Source: Hemibagrus wyckioides (lineage: Eukaryota > Chordata > Actinopteri > Siluriformes > Bagridae). From it: a stretch of DNA of 64,000 bases. Each line of letters opens with the position of its first letter. Positions within the stretch are counted from its first letter, which is position 1. Both the position numbers and the translations under genes were made by a program. Location of the stretch: contig NC_080714.1 of NCBI RefSeq assembly GCF_019097595.1, positions 22,470,259-22,534,258 of the forward strand, read 5' to 3'. Positions 59,330 through 64,000 of the stretch are shown in pieces. The notes below the pieces were generated by a model. That model saw only the letters and a program-made list of their open reading frames with translations. It was not told the origin of the DNA and did no database searches.

Positions 59330-62300
59330 CATACATACATACATACATACATACATACATACATACAAAATAGTCATAGAAATAATAATAAATATAGGCA
59401 ACAAGTGTGCACAAGTGACAGTGAATATTTTATGCAGTACAACATACAGTATGTATAGTTCTTGCAGAGAATACGAGGCTCGCAGCCCATAGTATCATTC
59501 TGTACAGTACTGGAGTTGGTATCTGACCAATACCCGTACCATTAGCTGTATTGATGTATCCTTAGCAACCCTATTGAGAATTATAGTCTAGTTGCATAGG
59601 ACAGAGGGTGCTGTGGATTAGAGCTGAAAACCTCATTTCTAGCATGATTGCCTCTGACCCTGGCAAGAAGACAAGACTAAGATTCATGATCTAAAGTAAA
59701 AGCCAGGGAGGAATCGAAAGTCCTTTCTCAGAAACTGAGCTCATTTGAGCTACGGTTACAGATCTTCAACATTACAAATATGACGTCATAAATATAATCT
59801 GAAAATCGACATTCGTAATGTCTGTAAAAGAAACGGACAGTGACAAGCCTTCCCCGGGTTTACTCGTCACGTCGCTGTAATTATTAATACAGGTTGCATC
59901 AGGCCGTCTTGTAAATCGTTTCCTGCAGTTCACATCCTCGCACTTTAAATGGCACTTAAGCTCCTCTGACTTCTTCTTGCTCTAGCCTGTAGCTCCAGAC
60001 CCCAATGCTCTAACCGCCAGTTAATCCATCAAGCAGAGGAGAAGGGCTGATTGCTTTGTGACACTAATTGCACCTTCTCGTGAACATGTCATGGCTGGAT
60101 TTCTCTCAGTACTGACACCTCAGGTGTGACGGAGTTGGGTTTGGTCACTTTTGTTAATAAGATTTATTGCTTAACATTGTTCTATTTGCTATAGTTTTTT
60201 TTTCTTAGCATGCTAATGATGTTTAGTGTTTGCTAAAGGGGGAAAAAAGCTGTAATTGATTAATGCCTTTACGGTAGAAATCTAATGATGTGAATTACCT
60301 CCAACACATCAGTTAATCATTACGGCTTGCAGGAAGATATTTAGATATAATCTAGCCTCACAGCGTGAGGGCACAGCTACTGATTTGATGCCTTGTTGCT
60401 TGGATTTGCTTGCCTGGAGCACTTGATGAATGTGTTGTTCCTCTTCAGAGCTGATTTTCCCCCGATGTGTTTTAACTACATTGAGCGAGCGTTTTAAGTG
60501 AAATCTGCTGCATAATTTCCAAATGATCTTTGCCCTGCACCGAAGCTTTTCTGTCCATGTTTAGTTGTTCTGTAATAGCCTTTGAACCTGAACACTAGAC
60601 ACAAATGAAAACAGTTAACGCACCAAATCTTAAATGAGTTTGAGAGAGACTTTAATAGCTTTTTAGCGCTATCCGATAGAAAGGCACACAGCTAGAAATG
60701 CAGAACCAGTTAGATTAAACTGAAAGTGTGCCCAATTTAGTCCTTGTTGTATATTCTGGATTGGACATTAGTGGACATTCATTTTTGGGCTGACTTTATT
60801 TACCTCTCTTAATAAACAGGATAACACAGACTGTTAGAATGAATTTGTGGAATCGATGCACTTCTTGTGATTATATTCTATGTCATCGTTCATTCTTTCT
60901 GCTTCAGTCAGCAGTTTATTCTGGAAAGACCTGCAGGAGATTCAGAACTTCTCTCAGGAGCCCTGGGAATGAGGTGGGAATACCTTTTACATAGATTTTG
61001 TACAATAGAAAAGATTTCATTTACATGCCTCAAGAACGTCTGTTTTGGTTCACTGTAATTTTTCTGTCTGAGTGGCAAGCCGAGATTTTTTTTTTTTTTT
61101 GCCATCGGTCCATCCGTGCCTGTCTGACATTAGGACAATGTCTCAAGAATAGTGGTTGAATGCTTGTAGGATTTATATGGAGTTACGACTGTAACCAGCA
61201 GATGAGCTGTTTACATTTTGGAGGTGACAGCAAGGTCATATGTCTGAAATTGATTTTCTTCATTGGCTTCCGTTCTGTATAAAAGATTATTTTAAGAGCG
61301 CGTTCACACTGGAAGTTTATTATGTTGATGAAAAATAGCTAACGTGAAAGCTGTCATGTGGACCGGATTGAATGGGAAACGCAGCTCATTCTCAGGTCTG
61401 CACTTGCTCAGAAAATGAAGTACCCTGTGCATGTGTTTTAGACAATGACATCATTAGTTTCCACACCACAGGTAAGCACGAGTGGCAGGGGAGTGTTGTA
61501 CGACACAGCAAGAGGTGAAGTGATTTACTTCATTTAGTGATTTGTAATAGCACCGAAATAGGACAAAAACAAAAGATATGGTGAGTCGTGTTGTGTTCTC
61601 CATTCACGTTTGTGATGCCTTAAGATGAAAGTAAATGCGCAAGGGTTCTTCAGAATCAAGTTAGTCTGAAACTAGACAAAAATGGTGGTGGGGGAACTAG
61701 ACATGTAGGTGGTGCAGGCATCCCTGTCAATATATCAGCGTCTGGAATATTGAACAGCCACACAGCTTTTTCAGCAAATGATCACATGACCTAATGTTAG
61801 TAATAATTTTACTAAAATGACTACAAATAAGCAATATATGAATCCTTACTACCTACATCAGGATGTATGTACATTTAGCCACACAGCTAAATATTAATAT
61901 CTTGTTATTTAAGTCTGATTATTAATATCCTGTCTTGTGCAATATTTATAAACATCATTTTTCTTTCTTTTTTTTTACACAGTGTAGGTTAAGCACAACC
62001 GTAGGGCTATTTAAAATGAAATCAAAAATATTATAAAACATATGGCTCTGCAGTCACTGCTCAGCCCATGAAGATAAGCAGTTCCGGCAGCTGCTTGTTC
62101 AACTCTCATCATTTGCCATTCCTCCACAAATAAACCCTTTTCAGCTTCCTCTGTCTCATTCTAAGCTCGTAACCGATGTGTAGTAGAAGGCGAATGCCAC
62201 AACCGATACGCAGTCTGTTCCACACAGCTGGAGTTATAGCGCTCTGTAGAGTCATTGTGCTAAAGCTGTCCTTTATGGGCAGCATTTGTTTTCTACTCAG

Positions 62301-62754
62301 GCTCTACCTAAAATATTCCAGCTCACCGGTCCTGTTTCATGACAATGACACCTGTGAGACCATTATGATAAGGACAGGAAATGCAACCTGTGCCATTAAA
62401 TGAGAGAAGTGCCAGCGTCAGGGAAAACTTAATAAACACTGCAGACAGATAAGGAGCGCTGGCGCAATGCAGACAGTATATTTCAGGAAACCGGGAGACT
62501 GGCTGGTGGGTGAGATAGAAACCCAGTGGGACGCTCATTCTGAACTCATGTGAGCCTCCTGCTGATTCCTCATGAACTCCTGACTCCGTATCACAGGCTT
62601 GGAGTTATGTCATGATGGGCTCGTTAATGCCTGTCCTCGTCGGTGAAGTATGTGCTTGTAACAGCTGCAGTCTTTATTTTCTTATTAACTTCAAGAGACA
62701 AAAAGAGAGGGGCTTGTGAGAGAACGACTATTTATAGCTTCTATAAAGTAAATG
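58918..62754 (+). other. pde4d: Intron, no gene seen
   Basis: Includes the GATA/CATA microsatellite listed separately, a base-balanced block (59840-60110) that may be conserved noncoding DNA, and poly-T at 61087-61100. No exon recognised. Confidence 0.45.
59286..59366. repeat. Compound GATA then CATA microsatellite
   Basis: About ten GATA units followed directly by about nine CATA units, an exact switch at about 59329. Confidence 0.97.
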
Positions 62755-62941
62755 ATCCATCCATACATCCATTTTCAGCTACAGGGAGCTTGGTTGGAGC
62801 ACACACACAACCAATCAGTCACTGCAGACAATATAGAGACGGCAATCAGCCTACCACACATCACAGGGGAGCCAGCAGTCTATCCCAGGGGACTCGGGGC
62901 ACAAGGGGGGGGATCCTAGTGCCAACCCTTTGCAAGGCACT

Positions 62942-62973
<32 letters not shown>

Positions 62974-63060
62974 TTGACACAAGACTATAGATAATTTAGA
63001 GATCCAATCAGCCTAGGAATCTATAAACCTAGAAATACACACACACACACACACTTTAAA
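62755..63060 (+). repeat. Fish interspersed repeat R1, copy 4, with CA runs
   Basis: ATCCATCCATACATCCATTT + TCAGCTACAGGG, then CTATCCCAGGGGACTCGGGG and CCAACCCTTTGCAAGGCACT. CA repeats follow at 62940-62971 and 63041-63055. Confidence 0.7.
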
Positions 63061-63529
63061 TTATCACACTTTTAACACCAAGTCTCCTTAAATGCATTCT
63101 TTTAACCATTGTTTTAGAATTTTCCATTCTTAAAATATCTAAATGCTTTATATTTATTTAAAAAAAAAAAAAGATTCCATAGTTGCCCTTATTATTATTT
63201 TATACTTATTATATTATTCTTGAAATATTAATATTCTGAGAGTTTCTGTAAACAAAACATCAGGTATGTAAGTCATGAAGATGTCCTGGGCAATATTTTC
63301 CTCTAATGAGTTGTTGTTGTTATTAATACAACTGAACAAAAAATATCACAAAATATGTTTTGTTTTATTTATTGACTCAAACATACCGCTCTTTAACTCT
63401 CTAAAATGGGTCAAGTTTTTCCCTAACTTTAGAAGGCTGCTCTTCTGCTCAACAGCACACGTCCATTTGCGCATGCAGGCCTCTTCCCACACGGCCATGC
63501 TTGCTTTGGCTCGTGCTCTGGCGAATTAA
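63061..63529 (+). other. pde4d: Intron, no gene seen
   Basis: AT-rich; A run at 63162-63173. The open frame at 63275-63529 has no recognisable feature. Confidence 0.4.
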
Positions 63530-63870
63530 TGAGTGAGGCAGCGTGCGCCGAGGGCTGACCGAAATCGCCTGCAGTTGCGGATCATTGATATTTTAAAGCT
63601 CCATCTGCTGCGTTCTGCTGTGGGGAAACGCCGTTACGAGGAGGAGGATTTGGCTAATGCGATAGGCTCTGCTGTTATACACAAACGAAAATGATCCTTT
63701 TTGCCAAATCTGTTTGCGACAGATGAATGGGTAATGCTCGTCTGTCACAATCACTATACACCTGAATTACAGGGATCGCCTGATAAGATGTAAATGGAAT
63801 GTCTAATTAATTGCAATCTATATGACTGCCAAGTTAACTCTGCCACAGGTTTATTATATATTATGCTGCT
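63530..63870. promoter_or_regulatory. Candidate conserved noncoding element
   Basis: Non-repetitive block with CpGs in the first 120 bp, then homeobox-type words (GTCTAATTAATTGCAATC) and GATAAGATG. No open frame crosses it. Texture-based guess; the pde4d intron continues past 64000. Confidence 0.3.
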
Positions 63871-64000
63871 CAAATTAACTCAGTGTGTAGCCTGTATGAT
63901 CAACACTGTCACTTTTTTTGATCTCGGACCAGGTATCTAGCTCCTTCAGAAATGTGCTCTCTGATGCCAACATCCTTCTTCCTAACTGCAGGTCAGGAAA

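Noticed and set aside
34311..64000. Search for further pde4d first exons (D3, D7, D8, D9 types) and the shared Phe-Asp-Val exon
   Set aside because: I looked for their characteristic peptides with fitting donors or acceptors and found none, so they likely lie beyond the window.
2563..64000. An intronic microRNA such as the mir-582 of mammalian PDE4D
   Set aside because: I found no matching mature sequence by eye; the only strong hairpin (7971-8067) does not resemble it.

Overview
This window is vertebrate nuclear DNA, almost certainly from a teleost fish. It is AT-rich and intron-dominated, full of microsatellites and fish-type mobile elements (Tc1-like copies, a hAT element, tRNA-derived SINEs, LINE 3' tails), and lacks bacterial-type gene packing. 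The SINE and Tc1 types fit ostariophysan fish such as catfishes, but the sequence alone does not settle the species.

Only two coding exons can be supported. Both are on the + strand and both belong to one gene, pde4d (cAMP-specific 3',5'-cyclic phosphodiesterase 4D). The first (2234-2562) is the unique first coding exon of the PDE4D4-type long isoform. The second (34072-34310) is the unique first coding exon of the PDE4D5-type long isoform. Each ends in a GT donor after the second base of a codon (CG|GTGAGA and TG|GTAAGA). Both can therefore splice to the same downstream exon, which begins the shared Phe-Asp-Val region ahead of UCR1. That exon and the catalytic exons lie beyond the right edge. 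The window is thus the alternative-promoter part of pde4d: isoform choice here sets the N-terminal targeting region attached to a common regulatory and catalytic core.

Layout: 1-1740 upstream DNA with old repeats; 1740-2233 probable PDE4D4 promoter and 5'UTR; 2234-2562 D4 exon; 2563-33600 intron of D4 transcripts, holding a decayed Tc1 copy, a 97-nt near-perfect hairpin, an AT-rich higher-order minisatellite, a retrotransposon-like remnant, Tc1 deletion derivatives, SINEs and LINE tails; 33600-34071 pyrimidine-rich D5 promoter and 5'UTR; 34072-34310 D5 exon; 34311-64000 intron, with a 900-bp hAT element carrying an exact 8-bp target duplication, two more Tc1-like elements, further repeats and several non-repetitive patches that could be conserved noncoding elements.

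The most biologically interesting points are in the two exons. The D5 exon keeps most of the RACK1-binding helix but lacks the Asn-Pro-Trp triplet of the mammalian motif. The D4 exon has a Gln/Val-rich segment in place of the mammalian polyproline (SH3-ligand) stretch. I found no new enzyme system, operon, CRISPR array or viral gene cluster.
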